Source: CBDDBU01 sp965226045 (lineage in GTDB: Bacteria; Pseudomonadota; Alphaproteobacteria; VGEJ01). From it: a DNA stretch of 64,000 bases. This document shows, one piece after another, positions 1 through 8,943 of the stretch. The notes under the pieces are model-generated. The model was not told where the DNA came from and did no database searches. It saw only the letters and a program-made list of their open reading frames with translations. Numbering within the stretch: the first letter of the stretch is position 1; each line of letters opens with the position of its first letter. The stretch is taken from NCBI GenBank assembly GCA_965226045.1, contig CBDDBU010000021.1:66706-130705 (forward strand). The letters are read 5' to 3'. The position numbers and the translations under genes are program-made.

Positions 1-1044
1 ATTGCCGGTCGGCGTCATGCCCATCAACCGGGCATTGAGGCGGTCGTGCAGATAGCCGGTGAGAACGCCGTCCTCGATCAACACGGTGCGACCGCTCGGC
101 GTGCCCTCGTCGTCGACGGTGAGCGAGCCGCGCCGGTCAGCGATCGTGCCATCATCGACCACGGTCACCCCAGGAGACGCCACACGCTCGCCCATCAACC
201 CGGCGAAGGCCGAGGTCTTCTTGCGGTTGAAGTCACCTTCGAGGCCGTGGCCGATCGCTTCGTGGAGCAGGATGCCGGGCCAGCCGGGTCCCAGCACCAC
301 CGCCATCTCGCCCGCCGGGGCGGCCACCGATTCGAGGTTGACCAGGGCCTGGCGCAACGCCTCGTCGACCTGAGCCCGCCACGCCGCCGGCTCCACATAA
401 GCCTCATACGCGGTGCGCCCGCCCACGCCGTGGGAGCCGCTTTCCTGGCGCTCGCCGTCGCCGACCACGACCGAGACGTTGAGGCGCACGAGCGGGCGGA
501 CGTCGTCGACCTCGGCGCCGTCCGCCCGGATGATCTTGACCGCCTGCCACTCGCCGAGCAGGGAGGCGGAGACTTGGCGGACGCGTGGGTCCTTGGCGCG
601 GGCATAGGTGTCGATCTCGGCCAGCAGCTTGACCTTGGCGTCGAAGTCGGGCGCCTCAAGCGGACTGGTCGCTGTGTAGAGCGTGCGGTTGGTCCCGCGC
701 GGCGCTGATGCGAGTGTGCCGTGGTGGCCCTCGCGCACGGCCCGCACCGCCTGGGCCGCGCGGCGCATGGCCGCCTCGCTCAGCTCGGACGAATGTGCAT
801 AGCCGGTCGATTGGTCGGCCATCGCGCGGAGGCCGAAGCCCTGGCTGGTGTCGAAGCTGGCGCTCTTGAGGCGGCCGTCGTCGAAGCTGATGCCCTCGGA
901 CAAACGGTATTCGAGGAACATCTCGCCATCGTCCATGCCGTGCAGGGCGTCTTCGACTAGGCCGCGAACCCGCGCCTTGTCGAGATCGTTGCGCTCGAAC
1001 AACAGCTCATCGGCGTGGGCCGGGGCGTGCGCTGGCTTGGTCAT
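1..1044 (-). CDS. tldD: Metalloprotease TldD (C-terminus cut by window edge)
   Basis: The minus strand is open from the ATG at 1044 to the window edge, giving the first 348 residues. The zinc-protease signature HEAIGHGLEGDFNRK lies at about residues 261-275 and is diagnostic of TldD/PmbA-type metalloproteases. TldD forms a heterodimer with TldE (PmbA) and degrades unfolded peptides; in other bacteria it processes modified peptides such as microcin B17. Family members are about 470-480 residues, so roughly a quarter is missing to the left. An in-frame ATG lies 12 bases upstream at 1056, but the GGGGA ribosome-binding sequence fits the 1044 start better. The gene diverges from the oxidase cluster. 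No tldE partner is visible. The assignment is secure; the end is not seen. Confidence 0.93.
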   Translation of the reverse strand, partial: MTKPAHAPAHADELLFERNDLDKARVRGLVEDALHGMDDGEMFLEYRLSEGISFDDGRLKSASFDTSQGFGLRAMADQSTGYAHSSELSEAAMRRAAQAVRAVREGHHGTLASAPRGTNRTLYTATSPLEAPDFDAKVKLLAEIDTYARAKDPRVRQVSASLLGEWQAVKIIRADGAEVDDVRPLVRLNVSVVVGDGERQESGSHGVGGRTAYEAYVEPAAWRAQVDEALRQALVNLESVAAPAGEMAVVLGPGWPGILLHEAIGHGLEGDFNRKKTSAFAGLMGERVASPGVTVVDDGTIADRRGSLTVDDEGTPSGRTVLIEDGVLTGYLHDRLNARLMGMTPTGN

Positions 1045-1056
1045 GGCGGTCCCCAT

Positions 1057-1303
1057 GTCGGTTGGGCGGCGGGCGCCAGGGATTGGCGCTCCCACAAGAT
1101 ACGCGCGATGTCGAGGCGCGCAAACCGCGAGGCGTCCCATGCCAGCGCCGTGTTGGCCCGTGGCCGCCCCGTGGCAGGCCGCCATTTCGGTTGGAATTTC
1201 AAGACTCGCTGTTGTAGGTTCGTGCCGCAGTTCACGATCCGTTAATAGGGCCCTCCGGCGCCGGTTCGAGCTGTGCTGGGGCGTTGCGACGGCTCCCTCG
1301 GGG
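1057..1303. other. Divergent intergenic region tldD / ctaC
   Basis: About 250 bases separate the two divergent starts. Promoters for both genes should lie here. A weak candidate for the ctaC direction is TTGGAA near 1192 with TGTAGG about 16 bases later, but the match is poor. No hairpin, repeat or small gene was recognised. The open frame that runs upstream of ctaC through this stretch overlaps tldD antisense and is not taken as coding. Confidence 0.4.
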
Positions 1304-2185
1304 ATGCGAAGGATGCAGACAACGCGGCTGTTGGTGAATATCTGGCGATGGCGGACGCTGGCCGCTCTGGTGATGGCGTCGGCGCTGGCCGTTCCGGCTC
1401 AGGCATCGCAGCCGACGCCGTGGCAGATCGGGTTCCAGCCGGCGGCGTCGACGGCCATGGAGCGCATCGCCGATTTCCACGAGCTGTTGTTGTGGATCAT
1501 CACGGTGACCGTAATCTTCGTGCTGATCCTGCTCGGGATCGTGATTATTCGGTTCAACGCCCGCAGCAACCCCACGCCATCGCGCACCACCCACAACACG
1601 CTGCTGGAAATCGGGTGGACGGTGATCCCGGTCGTCATCCTGGTGATAATCGCGATCCCCTCGTTCAAGCTCCTCTACTACATGGACCGCACCGACGAGG
1701 CCGAGATGACGCTAAAAGCGATCGGCCACCAGTGGTACTGGAGCTATGAGTATCCCGACCATGACGACCTGACTTTCGACTCGCTAATGATCGAAGACGA
1801 TGAGCTTCAGGAGGGCGACCCGCGGCTTTTGGCGACCGACACGCGGGTCGTGCTGCCGGTCGACACCAACATCCGACTGTTGATCACGGCCGACGACGTT
1901 CTCCACGCCTGGGCCATTCCCGCCTTTGGCGTGAAGATGGACGCGGTCCCGGGCCAGCTCAACGAGACGTGGGTGCGGGTCAACAAAGAGGGCGTCTACT
2001 ACGGGCAGTGCTCCGAGTTGTGCGGTGTGAACCACGGCTTCATGCCGATCGCCGTCGAGGTGGTCTCGAAGGAAGCGTTCGCGGCCTGGGTCGAGCAGGC
2101 CAAGCAGGAATTCGCTTCCGAACCCGGCGGCACAGGCACCGTATCGGAGGCGTACGTGGTCGCGCTGGAAGCGGGCGCCGAGTAG
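1304..2185 (+). CDS. ctaC: Cytochrome c oxidase subunit II (CuA subunit)
   Basis: This subunit accepts electrons from cytochrome c through its binuclear CuA centre and passes them to subunit I. The 293-residue product starts with a signal peptide ending at about AQA-SQ. It has two membrane helices (about 61-83 and 106-127), the aromatic HQWYWSYEYPD stretch used in electron entry, and a C-terminal cupredoxin domain. The CuA ligand motif CSELCGVNHGFM carries C236, C240, H244 and M247, all intact. The frame stays open far upstream, but a start there would place an unrelated sequence before the signal peptide, so ATG 1304 (or 1313) is chosen. It is the first gene of a compact plus-strand oxidase cluster. 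Confidence 0.95.
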   Translation: MRRMQTTRLLVNIWRWRTLAALVMASALAVPAQASQPTPWQIGFQPAASTAMERIADFHELLLWIITVTVIFVLILLGIVIIRFNARSNPTPSRTTHNTLLEIGWTVIPVVILVIIAIPSFKLLYYMDRTDEAEMTLKAIGHQWYWSYEYPDHDDLTFDSLMIEDDELQEGDPRLLATDTRVVLPVDTNIRLLITADDVLHAWAIPAFGVKMDAVPGQLNETWVRVNKEGVYYGQCSELCGVNHGFMPIAVEVVSKEAFAAWVEQAKQEFASEPGGTGTVSEAYVVALEAGAE

Positions 2186-2235
2186 CCGCAAGGCTGTGGG
2201 GCGCCGACGGCACGATTGAAGAAGGACGAAGGCCA

Positions 2236-3834
2236 ATGAGTGATACCGGGCACGCGGCGCACGCTGATTCACACGCGCACGCTCTTCCCACCGGGTGGCG
2301 ACGCTACCTCTATTCGACCAACCACAAGGATATCGGCACGATGTACATCGTGTTCGCGATCACCTTTGGGTTGGTCGGGGGCTTGATATCGATCATCATG
2401 CGCGCCGAGCTGATGGCGCCGGGCGCCCAGGTTCTCGGCGGCGACAATCAACTGTTCAACGTCCTGATCAGCGCGCACGGCCTGATCATGGTGTTCTTCC
2501 TGATCATGCCGGCTTTCATCGGCGGCTTCGGCAACTGGTTCGTGCCACTGATGATAGGCGCGCCGGACATGGCCTTTCCGCGCCTCAACAACATCAGCTT
2601 TTGGGTGCTCATCCCCTCGGCCCTCCTGATGGTAGGCTCGTTGTTCGCGGGCGACGGGCCCGGCGTCGGCTGGACCGTGTACGCGCCTCTATCGACCTCC
2701 GGCCAGCCCGGGGTCGCGGTCGACATGGTGATACTCGCCCTGCACCTGGCCGGCGTTTCGTCGGTCCTCGGCGCCATTAATTTCATCACCACCATCTTCA
2801 ACATGCGCGCGCCGGGCATGACGCTGCACAAGATGCCGCTGTTCGTGTGGGCGATCCTGGTCACCACCTTCCTGTTGCTGCTGTCGCTGCCGGTGCTGGC
2901 GGGCGCCATCACCATGCTGCTCACCGACCGCAACTTTGGCACCGCGTTCTTCGACGCGGCCGGCGGCGGCGATCCAGTTCTCTACCAGCACCTGTTCTGG
3001 TTTTTCGGCCACCCCGAGGTCTACATTCTGATCCTGCCGGCCTTCGGCGTGATCAGCCAGATCATCCCGACCTTCGCGAAGAAGCCGGTCTTCGGTTATC
3101 TCGGCATGGCTTACGCGATGGTCGCGATCGGCGTGATCGGCTTCGTGGTGTGGGCCCACCACATGTACACGGTCGGCATGGACGTCGATACCCGCGCCTA
3201 CTTCATCGCAGCGACCATGGTGATCGCGGTACCGACGGGTATCAAGATATTCAGTTGGATCGCCACCATGTGGGGCGGCTCGATCGAGTTCAAGACGCCG
3301 ATGCTGTGGTCGGTGGGCCTGATCTTCTTGTTCACTCTGGGCGGCGTGACCGGGGTGGTGTTGTCTAACGCCGGCGTCGATATCCCGTTCCACGACACCT
3401 ACTACGTGGTCGGGCACTTTCACTACGTGTTGAGCCTCGGCGCGGTGTTTGGGATCTTTGCCGCCTTCTACTACTGGATCGGCAAGATGTCGGGCCGCCA
3501 GTACAACGAGACCCTGGGCAAGCTCCACTTCTGGGGCACCTTCATCGGCGTCAACTTGACGTTCTTCCCGATGCACTTCCTCGGTATGGCGGGAATGCCG
3601 CGACGGGTGCCGGACTACCCCGACGCCTACGCGGGCTGGAACATGGTCGCCTCGATCGGCTCGTACATCTCGGCGGCGGCGACCTTGCTGTTCGTCTACA
3701 TCCTTTTCGACACCGTGTTCCGGGGCAAGAAGTGCGCCGACAATCCGTGGGGCGAGGGCGCGACGACGCTGGAGTGGACAGTGGCCTCGCCAGCGCCGTT
3801 CCACACTCATGAAGTCATGCCGCGCATCAAATAG
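2236..3834 (+). CDS. ctaD: Cytochrome c oxidase subunit I (aa3 type)
   Basis: This is the catalytic haem-copper subunit that reduces oxygen to water and pumps protons across the inner membrane. The 532-residue protein begins with a short His-rich tail and the conserved STNHKDIGTMY segment, followed by about twelve hydrophobic helices. CuB ligands are visible in HPEVY (H259, with the cross-linked Y263) and in the HH pair at 308-309. HFHYVLS carries the haem a3 and haem a ligands H394 and H396. The ATG at 2236 follows the strong ribosome-binding stretch GAAGGACGAAGG, so the longer upstream reading is rejected. Length and motifs are normal for type A oxidases. Confidence 0.97.
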   Translation: MSDTGHAAHADSHAHALPTGWRRYLYSTNHKDIGTMYIVFAITFGLVGGLISIIMRAELMAPGAQVLGGDNQLFNVLISAHGLIMVFFLIMPAFIGGFGNWFVPLMIGAPDMAFPRLNNISFWVLIPSALLMVGSLFAGDGPGVGWTVYAPLSTSGQPGVAVDMVILALHLAGVSSVLGAINFITTIFNMRAPGMTLHKMPLFVWAILVTTFLLLLSLPVLAGAITMLLTDRNFGTAFFDAAGGGDPVLYQHLFWFFGHPEVYILILPAFGVISQIIPTFAKKPVFGYLGMAYAMVAIGVIGFVVWAHHMYTVGMDVDTRAYFIAATMVIAVPTGIKIFSWIATMWGGSIEFKTPMLWSVGLIFLFTLGGVTGVVLSNAGVDIPFHDTYYVVGHFHYVLSLGAVFGIFAAFYYWIGKMSGRQYNETLGKLHFWGTFIGVNLTFFPMHFLGMAGMPRRVPDYPDAYAGWNMVASIGSYISAAATLLFVYILFDTVFRGKKCADNPWGEGATTLEWTVASPAPFHTHEVMPRIK

Positions 3835-3858
3835 TGCCGCGCGGGCGGAGGACGATAG

Positions 3859-4785
3859 TTGACTGAGGTCACGGCAGCGCCCGAAGGTCGTCGGTTGGCG
3901 CCGGGCGCGGTCGCCGGCGTCGGCGACTACGTCGCGTTGCTGAAGCCGCGCGTGATGTCGCTCGTGGTGTTCACCGCGCTGGTTGGGATGTTGCTCGCGC
4001 CGGGCGGCTTACATCCGGTGATCGCCGTGGCCGCGATGCTTTGCATCGCCGTCGGCGCCGGCGCGTCGGGCGCCATCAACATGTGGTTCGACGCCGATAT
4101 CGACGCCGGTATGGCGCGGACCGAGGGGCGGCCGATCCCGGCCGGTCGCATGGCGCGCGGCGAGGCGCTGGCTTTCGGCACGGCGCTGGCGGTCGGCGCC
4201 GTGGTTATGATGGGGCTGTTGGTCAACTTTCTGGCGGCGGGACTGCTGGCCCTGACCATTTGTTTCTACGTCTTCGTTTACACGATGTGGCTCAAGCGGC
4301 GGACGCCGCACAACATCGTCATCGGCGGCGCCGCGGGGGCGTTTCCGCCGGTCATCGGGTGGGCGGCGGCGGGTGGCGGCCTCGATGTGTTTCCGTTGCT
4401 GCTGTTCGCCATCATCTTTTTCTGGACGCCGCCTCATTTCTGGTCGCTGGCGCTCTATCGGAGCGACGAGTACGCACGGGTCGGGGTGCCCATGCTGCCG
4501 GTGGTGGCCGGCGCCGAGGCCACCCGCCGCCAGATTCTGCTCTACAGCGTGATTTTCGTTGCCGTGACGATGGCGCCGTGGGCGTTGGGCCTGTCGGGAT
4601 CGCTCTACGCCGGGGTCGCGGTGGCGCTGGGGGTGACCTTCGTGGCTGGCGCGTTCTGGCTGTGGCGCAAGCCGTCGCCGCGTGCCGCGCGGTGGCTGTT
4701 TGGGTTGTCGATCCTCCACCTATTTCTGATCTTCGCGGCGCTGCTAGCCGATCGCGGCGCGGCGCTTGGCGTGGGTTGGATGTGA
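3859..4785 (+). CDS. ctaB: Protohaem IX farnesyltransferase (haem O synthase)
   Basis: The enzyme adds a farnesyl group to haem B to make haem O, the precursor of haem a. It is an integral membrane UbiA-type prenyltransferase of 308 residues with about nine hydrophobic segments. The first Asp-rich site reads NMWFDADIDAGMARTEGRP, matching the NxxxDxxxD prenyl-diphosphate motif. No ATG is suitably placed; the TTG at 3859 sits five or so bases after GGAGGACG and gives the expected N-terminus. It lies 24 bases after ctaD, so it is probably co-transcribed. Confidence 0.94.
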   Translation: MTEVTAAPEGRRLAPGAVAGVGDYVALLKPRVMSLVVFTALVGMLLAPGGLHPVIAVAAMLCIAVGAGASGAINMWFDADIDAGMARTEGRPIPAGRMARGEALAFGTALAVGAVVMMGLLVNFLAAGLLALTICFYVFVYTMWLKRRTPHNIVIGGAAGAFPPVIGWAAAGGGLDVFPLLLFAIIFFWTPPHFWSLALYRSDEYARVGVPMLPVVAGAEATRRQILLYSVIFVAVTMAPWALGLSGSLYAGVAVALGVTFVAGAFWLWRKPSPRAARWLFGLSILHLFLIFAALLADRGAALGVGWM

Positions 4786-4792
4786 GGCGCCG

Positions 4793-4924
4793 ATGTCAGA
4801 GCGCGACGTGTCCGACGACGATATGAGGCGCCGCTGCGGGCGCAACTACGCGCTCGCCGGCGTCCTGGTCGCGATCGTGGTGCTGATGTTTGTCGTGACA
4901 TTGGTGAAGCTCAAGGGCCCGTGA
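4793..4924 (+). CDS. Small single-span membrane protein of the cox cluster (CoxF-like)
   Basis: A 43-residue ORF fills the gap between ctaB and ctaG. It has a charged N-terminus (MSERDVSDDDMRRRC) followed by one membrane helix (about 20-38) and a short KLKGP end. Alphaproteobacterial cox operons commonly carry such a small charged, single-helix protein at exactly this place, usually annotated CoxF or cytochrome oxidase assembly protein; its precise role is not established. Its TGA overlaps the ATG of ctaG, suggesting translational coupling. The identification rests on position, size and topology rather than on a long motif. Confidence 0.75.
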   Translation: MSERDVSDDDMRRRCGRNYALAGVLVAIVVLMFVVTLVKLKGP

Positions 4925-5523
4925 TGTCGACGGCAACGGCCAACCCACGACGCAACGGCGCAACGGCGCTCGTACTTGCCCTCGTGGTCGTCGGTATGGT
5001 CGGCGTGGCCTACGCTGCGGTGCCACTCTATCGCCTATTTTGCCAGGTCACCGGCTATGGCGGCACTACCCAGACGGCGGACGCGCCGCCCGAGGTTATT
5101 CTCGATCGGTCGATGACGGTTCGCTTCAACGCCGATGTCGCGCGCGGCATGCCGTGGCGGTTTCGCCCGGCGCAGCTCGCCCTCGAGACGCGTATCGGTG
5201 AGACCCAACTCGCCTTCTATCGCGCCACCAACGACACCGACGAGACCATTACCGGGCACGCCGTCTTCAACGTGACGCCGCTCAAGGCTGGCATCTATTT
5301 CACCAAGATCGACTGCTTCTGCTTCACCGAGCAGGTGCTGAGGCCGGGGCAGAGCGCCGACATGCCCGTCAGTTTTTTCATCGATCCCGAGATCGCAGAC
5401 GATCCGAGCCTCGACGATGTCGGCACCATCACCCTGTCGTATACCTTTTTCCGGAGCGATGATGAGGGCGGCCCCGCGCCAGCGGCCGTCAGCGAGTCCG
5501 CCCGTCCGCCAGCTGGGAGCTAA
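4924..5523 (+). CDS. ctaG: Cytochrome c oxidase assembly protein CtaG/Cox11
   Basis: CtaG delivers copper to the CuB site of subunit I. The 199-residue protein has an N-terminal membrane anchor (about 14-36) and a periplasmic immunoglobulin-like copper domain. The CFCF motif (C131, C133) that binds Cu(I) is present, as are the conserved AAVPLYRLFCQVTGYGG stretch after the anchor and PVSFFIDPE near the end. The ATG at 4924 overlaps the stop of the preceding small gene; a GTG one codon earlier is possible. The C-terminal tail is Ala/Pro-rich. Confidence 0.96.
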   Translation: MSTATANPRRNGATALVLALVVVGMVGVAYAAVPLYRLFCQVTGYGGTTQTADAPPEVILDRSMTVRFNADVARGMPWRFRPAQLALETRIGETQLAFYRATNDTDETITGHAVFNVTPLKAGIYFTKIDCFCFTEQVLRPGQSADMPVSFFIDPEIADDPSLDDVGTITLSYTFFRSDDEGGPAPAAVSESARPPAGS

Positions 5524-5526
5524 GCC

Positions 5527-6339
5527 ATGGCCGAAGCACACGCGAAGGATCACGAGTACCACATGGTGGAGCCCAGCCCGTGGCCGGTGCTGGGCGCGTT
5601 CTCTGCGCTGGTCTTGGCGGCCGGGTTGCTCATGTTCATGCAGGACGTCACGGTCTGGATCATGCTGATCGGGGTCGTGCTGGTGCTCTACACTATGTTC
5701 GTGTGGTGGCGCGATGTGGTTCGCGAGGGGCATGCCAAGGGCGAGCACACCGCAGTGGTGCAGATCGGGCTGCGCTACGGGATGGCGCTGTTCATCGCCT
5801 CGGAGGTGATGTTTTTCGTCGTCTGGTTCTGGGCCTACTACAACGCCAGCCTGTATCCGGCCGAAGCCATAGGTCGGGTATGGCCGCCCGCGGACATCAT
5901 TACCTTCGACACCTGGGACCTGCCGTTTCTCAACACGCTGATCCTGCTGTCGTCGGGCACCACGGTGACCTGGGCCCATCATGCGCTGCGCGAGGGCAAC
6001 CGGCGCGGGCTGATCCTCGGGTTATGGCTTACGATCATACTCGGGGCGTGTTTCAGTGCTGTTCAGGTCTACGAGTACTCGCACGCCACGTTCTCGTTCT
6101 CGGGCGGCATCTACGGCTCGACCTTCTTCATGGCGACCGGCTTCCACGGTTTCCACGTTATCATCGGCACCATCTTCCTCTCCGTCTGCCTGGTCCGCGC
6201 CTACGCTGGCCATTTCAAGCCAGACCACCACTTTGGCTTCGAGGCGGCGGCCTGGTATTGGCACTTCGTCGATGTCGTGTGGATATTCCTGTTTTGCTCG
6301 ATCTATTGGTGGGGCGCCGGCGACGTCATCGCACACTAG
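5527..6339 (+). CDS. ctaE: Cytochrome c oxidase subunit III
   Basis: Subunit III stabilises the oxidase and supports proton uptake. The 270-residue protein has the expected seven hydrophobic helices, an EVMFFVVWFWAYYNASL segment, TTVTWAHHA and the terminal WHFVDVVWIFLF motif typical of the family. It starts three bases after the ctaG stop and is preceded by GGGAGC. The position after ctaG follows the standard alphaproteobacterial order. No abnormality was seen. Confidence 0.97.
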   Translation: MAEAHAKDHEYHMVEPSPWPVLGAFSALVLAAGLLMFMQDVTVWIMLIGVVLVLYTMFVWWRDVVREGHAKGEHTAVVQIGLRYGMALFIASEVMFFVVWFWAYYNASLYPAEAIGRVWPPADIITFDTWDLPFLNTLILLSSGTTVTWAHHALREGNRRGLILGLWLTIILGACFSAVQVYEYSHATFSFSGGIYGSTFFMATGFHGFHVIIGTIFLSVCLVRAYAGHFKPDHHFGFEAAAWYWHFVDVVWIFLFCSIYWWGAGDVIAH

Positions 6340-6348
6340 AAAAGTTCG

Positions 6349-6723
6349 GTGAGCGAGCCGGTCTTTCCGCCCGTCTCTCCGCTGCGCGCCGGCCTCACAT
6401 GCCGCTGCCCGCGATGTGGGCGGGGTCGGCTGTTCAACGGCTTTCTGACCGTCGCACCGCGCTGCGGGACCTGCGACCTCGACCTTGGTTCGGCCGACAG
6501 CGGCGATGGACCCGCGGTGTTCGTCGTTCTCATCCTCGGGATCTTCGTGGTCGGCGGCGCGCTGGCGGTCGAGATGGCGTTCACGCCGCCGCTGTGGCTT
6601 CACATGGTGGTGTGGCTGCCAGTGGCGACGGCGGGCGCGCTGGCGCTCTTGCGCCCCTTCAAAGGCGTGCTGATCGCCCTTCAGTTTCACCATCAGGCCG
6701 GCCAGGACCGGCATGTCGACTGA
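6349..6723 (+). CDS. DUF983 membrane protein with zinc-ribbon N-terminus
   Basis: A 124-residue protein starting at GTG 6349. Its N-terminus carries two CxxC pairs (CRCPRCGRGRLFNGFL, then CGTCDLDL), which should form a small zinc ribbon, followed by two membrane helices (about 55-75 and 80-100). This matches the DUF983 family, which is regularly found next to cox genes in Alphaproteobacteria; its function is unknown, although a role in oxidase biogenesis is inferred from the neighbourhood. The last 11 bases overlap the start of the SURF1 gene, which supports co-expression. Confidence 0.85.
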   Translation: MSEPVFPPVSPLRAGLTCRCPRCGRGRLFNGFLTVAPRCGTCDLDLGSADSGDGPAVFVVLILGIFVVGGALAVEMAFTPPLWLHMVVWLPVATAGALALLRPFKGVLIALQFHHQAGQDRHVD

Positions 6724-7438
6724 GGCTCCGGCGGTGAGCGGATGGGCTCGCCTCCTCGCCACCCTCGTCGCCGGCGGCGCTTTCATCGTGCTGGTCGGGC
6801 TTGGCACCTGGCAGGTGCAACGGCTTGACGGAAAGCAAAAGCTGATCGCGCGGATCGACGACGGCCTGGCGGCGGCGCCGAGCGCGCTGCCGACCGACGC
6901 GGCGGCGCTCGAAGGGTTCGCGTACCGGCGGGTCCAGCTGAGTGGGCGATTTCACCACGACAAGGAACTCTATCTCACGCCGCGTACCCTGGAGGGCGGC
7001 CTCGGCGTGCACGTGCTGACGCCCTTCACCCTCGATGCCGGCGCGGTCGTTCTGGTCGATCGCGGCTGGGTTCCGGTCGAGCGCATCGCGGCGTCCAGCC
7101 GGCCCGAGGGACAGGTGGTCGGCTCGCTCCGGCTCGAGGGCATCGCGCGTCCCCTGGCCCGACCCAACGCCTTTACGCCCGACAACGAGGCGGCGAACAA
7201 CCGCTGGTACTGGGTCGACCTGGCAGAGATGGAGAAGGCGGTGGGAATGCCGCTCCTACCCATTCTGGTCGAGGCCGGGTCGGACCCCAATCCCGGCGGC
7301 CTGCCGATCGGCCGGCTCGGGACTATCGATATCCGCAACGACCACCTCTCCTACGCCGTAACCTGGTACGCCCTGGCCGTCGGGCTGGTGGCGGTGGTCG
7401 TGGTCTACCGTCGGCGTAAGCCAGGCGCGGCCCGATGA
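6713..7438 (+). CDS. SURF1 family oxidase biogenesis protein
   Basis: SURF1 proteins help insert haem a into subunit I. The 241-residue product has the canonical layout: one N-terminal helix (about 13-32) ending in GLGTWQVQRLDGK, a periplasmic domain with the GRF, GGLGVHVLTPF and VDRGWVP segments, NNRWYWVDL, and a second helix near the C-terminus in which NDHLSYAVTWYALA is conserved. The start overlaps the preceding DUF983 gene and the stop overlaps the next start in an ATGA arrangement, so this gene is translationally coupled on both sides. Confidence 0.94.
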   Translation: MSTEAPAVSGWARLLATLVAGGAFIVLVGLGTWQVQRLDGKQKLIARIDDGLAAAPSALPTDAAALEGFAYRRVQLSGRFHHDKELYLTPRTLEGGLGVHVLTPFTLDAGAVVLVDRGWVPVERIAASSRPEGQVVGSLRLEGIARPLARPNAFTPDNEAANNRWYWVDLAEMEKAVGMPLLPILVEAGSDPNPGGLPIGRLGTIDIRNDHLSYAVTWYALAVGLVAVVVVYRRRKPGAAR

Positions 7439-8937
7439 GTGCCGGTGCGTACGCCGAGCTGGAGGGGCGTTTCCGGCGCATCGCCCATCTCGAAGGCGCG
7501 GCGGCGGTGTTGCACTGGGACAGTGCGACAATGATGCCGAGCGGCGGCGCTGCGGCGCGGGCGGCGCAGCTCGCCACTCTCGGCCGTCTCAGCCATGAAA
7601 TGCTGGCCGAGCCCGGGCTTGGCGATCTGATCGGCGCGGCCGAGGCGCGCGTGGGCGCACTGGACGGCTGGCAGGCCCGCAACCTCGAGCTGATGAAGCG
7701 GCGCTGGTCGCAGGCTCGCGCCGTGGCGCCCAAACTGGTCGAGGCGCTGTCGCACGCGTGCTCGGCGTGCGAGGCCCGCTGGCGGGATGCGCGCGGCGAC
7801 AACGACTACGCGGCGCTCGCTCCGTTGCTGAGCGAGGTGGTTCGACTGACCCGGGAGCGGGCGGCGGCGCTCGCCGATGCGCTCGGGTTGGAACCCTACG
7901 ATGCGCTGCTCGACGGCTACGATCCTGGCACGCGCGCCGCCGCGGTCGATCGGCTGTTCGCCGCGCTGCGTGCGTTCCTGCCAGCGCTCACCGAGGCCAC
8001 CCTCGCCCGCCAAGCCGCGCCACCAGCGCCACTTGTCGGGCCGTTTCCGATCGACGCCCAACGGCGGCTCGCCGAACAGCTGATGGTGCATCTGGGGCTC
8101 GAAGCGGAGCACAGCCGGCTCGATGTCAGCCACCACCCGTTCTCGGGCGGGGTCCCTGACGATGTGCGTATCACCACCCGCTATAGCGAGGACGACGCGA
8201 CCGCCGCGCTGATGGGCGTGCTGCACGAAACCGGCCATGCGCTCTACGAACGCGGCCTGCCGCGCGCCTGGCGCCATCAGCCGGTCGGCGGCGCGCACGG
8301 CATGTCCCTGCACGAGAGCCAGTCGCTCTTGATCGAGATGCAGGTCTCGCGCGGCCGTCCGTTCCTTGCCTTTCTCGCGCCCCGACTGCGCGAATGGCTC
8401 GGCGGCTCGGGGTCGGCCTGGGAGGTCGATAATCTTCACCGGCTGTACGCCCGGGTCGCGCGCGGCCTGATTCGCGTCGATGCCGACGAGCTCACCTATC
8501 CGGCCCACGTCATGGTGCGCTACGATCTCGAACGCCGGCTGCTCGGCGGCGCTCTTGATCCGGCCGATCTGCCTGAGGCCTGGGCCGTGGCCATGCGCGA
8601 GCACCTTGATATCGTGCCGAGCGACGATCGCGATGGATGCATGCAGGACATCCACTGGTACGCCGGCGAGTTCGGCTATTTTCCGACCTACACGATGGGC
8701 GCTATCGCCGCCGCCCAGCTGTTCGCCGCCGCCACCGCGCAGGCGCCCGACATAAGCGCGGGCATCGCGCGCGGCGAGTTCGGTCCTCTGGTGGCGTGGC
8801 TGCGCGACAACGTCCACCGTCTGGGCTCGCGGTTCGAGCGCGATGAACTGTTGCGTCGCGCCACCGGTCGGCCGCTGGAGGTCACCGCCTTCGAGAAACA
8901 CCTGCGGACCCGCTATCTTGACAATGTGTCTGATTGA
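7435..8937 (+). CDS. M32 family metallocarboxypeptidase
   Basis: This is a zinc carboxypeptidase of the thermostable carboxypeptidase (Taq) family that removes C-terminal residues from peptides. The HETGH zinc motif is at residues 264-268, followed by the family sequences GMSLHESQSL and DELTYPAHVMVRYDLE. The length of 500 residues is typical. The start codon overlaps the SURF1 stop (ATGA). An M32 peptidase at the tail of a cox cluster is common in Rhodospirillales-type genomes; a functional link to the oxidase is not known and may be only transcriptional. Confidence 0.93.
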   Translation: MSAGAYAELEGRFRRIAHLEGAAAVLHWDSATMMPSGGAAARAAQLATLGRLSHEMLAEPGLGDLIGAAEARVGALDGWQARNLELMKRRWSQARAVAPKLVEALSHACSACEARWRDARGDNDYAALAPLLSEVVRLTRERAAALADALGLEPYDALLDGYDPGTRAAAVDRLFAALRAFLPALTEATLARQAAPPAPLVGPFPIDAQRRLAEQLMVHLGLEAEHSRLDVSHHPFSGGVPDDVRITTRYSEDDATAALMGVLHETGHALYERGLPRAWRHQPVGGAHGMSLHESQSLLIEMQVSRGRPFLAFLAPRLREWLGGSGSAWEVDNLHRLYARVARGLIRVDADELTYPAHVMVRYDLERRLLGGALDPADLPEAWAVAMREHLDIVPSDDRDGCMQDIHWYAGEFGYFPTYTMGAIAAAQLFAAATAQAPDISAGIARGEFGPLVAWLRDNVHRLGSRFERDELLRRATGRPLEVTAFEKHLRTRYLDNVSD

Positions 8938-8943
8938 GGCACG

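Noticed and set aside
848..1303. Open frame extending ctaC upstream by about 150 codons
   Set aside because: It overlaps tldD antisense, lacks oxidase similarity and would displace the signal peptide from the N-terminus.
2689..3810. Long minus-strand frame (373 aa) inside ctaD
   Set aside because: A GC-driven shadow of a well-identified gene with Arg/His-rich, non-family composition.
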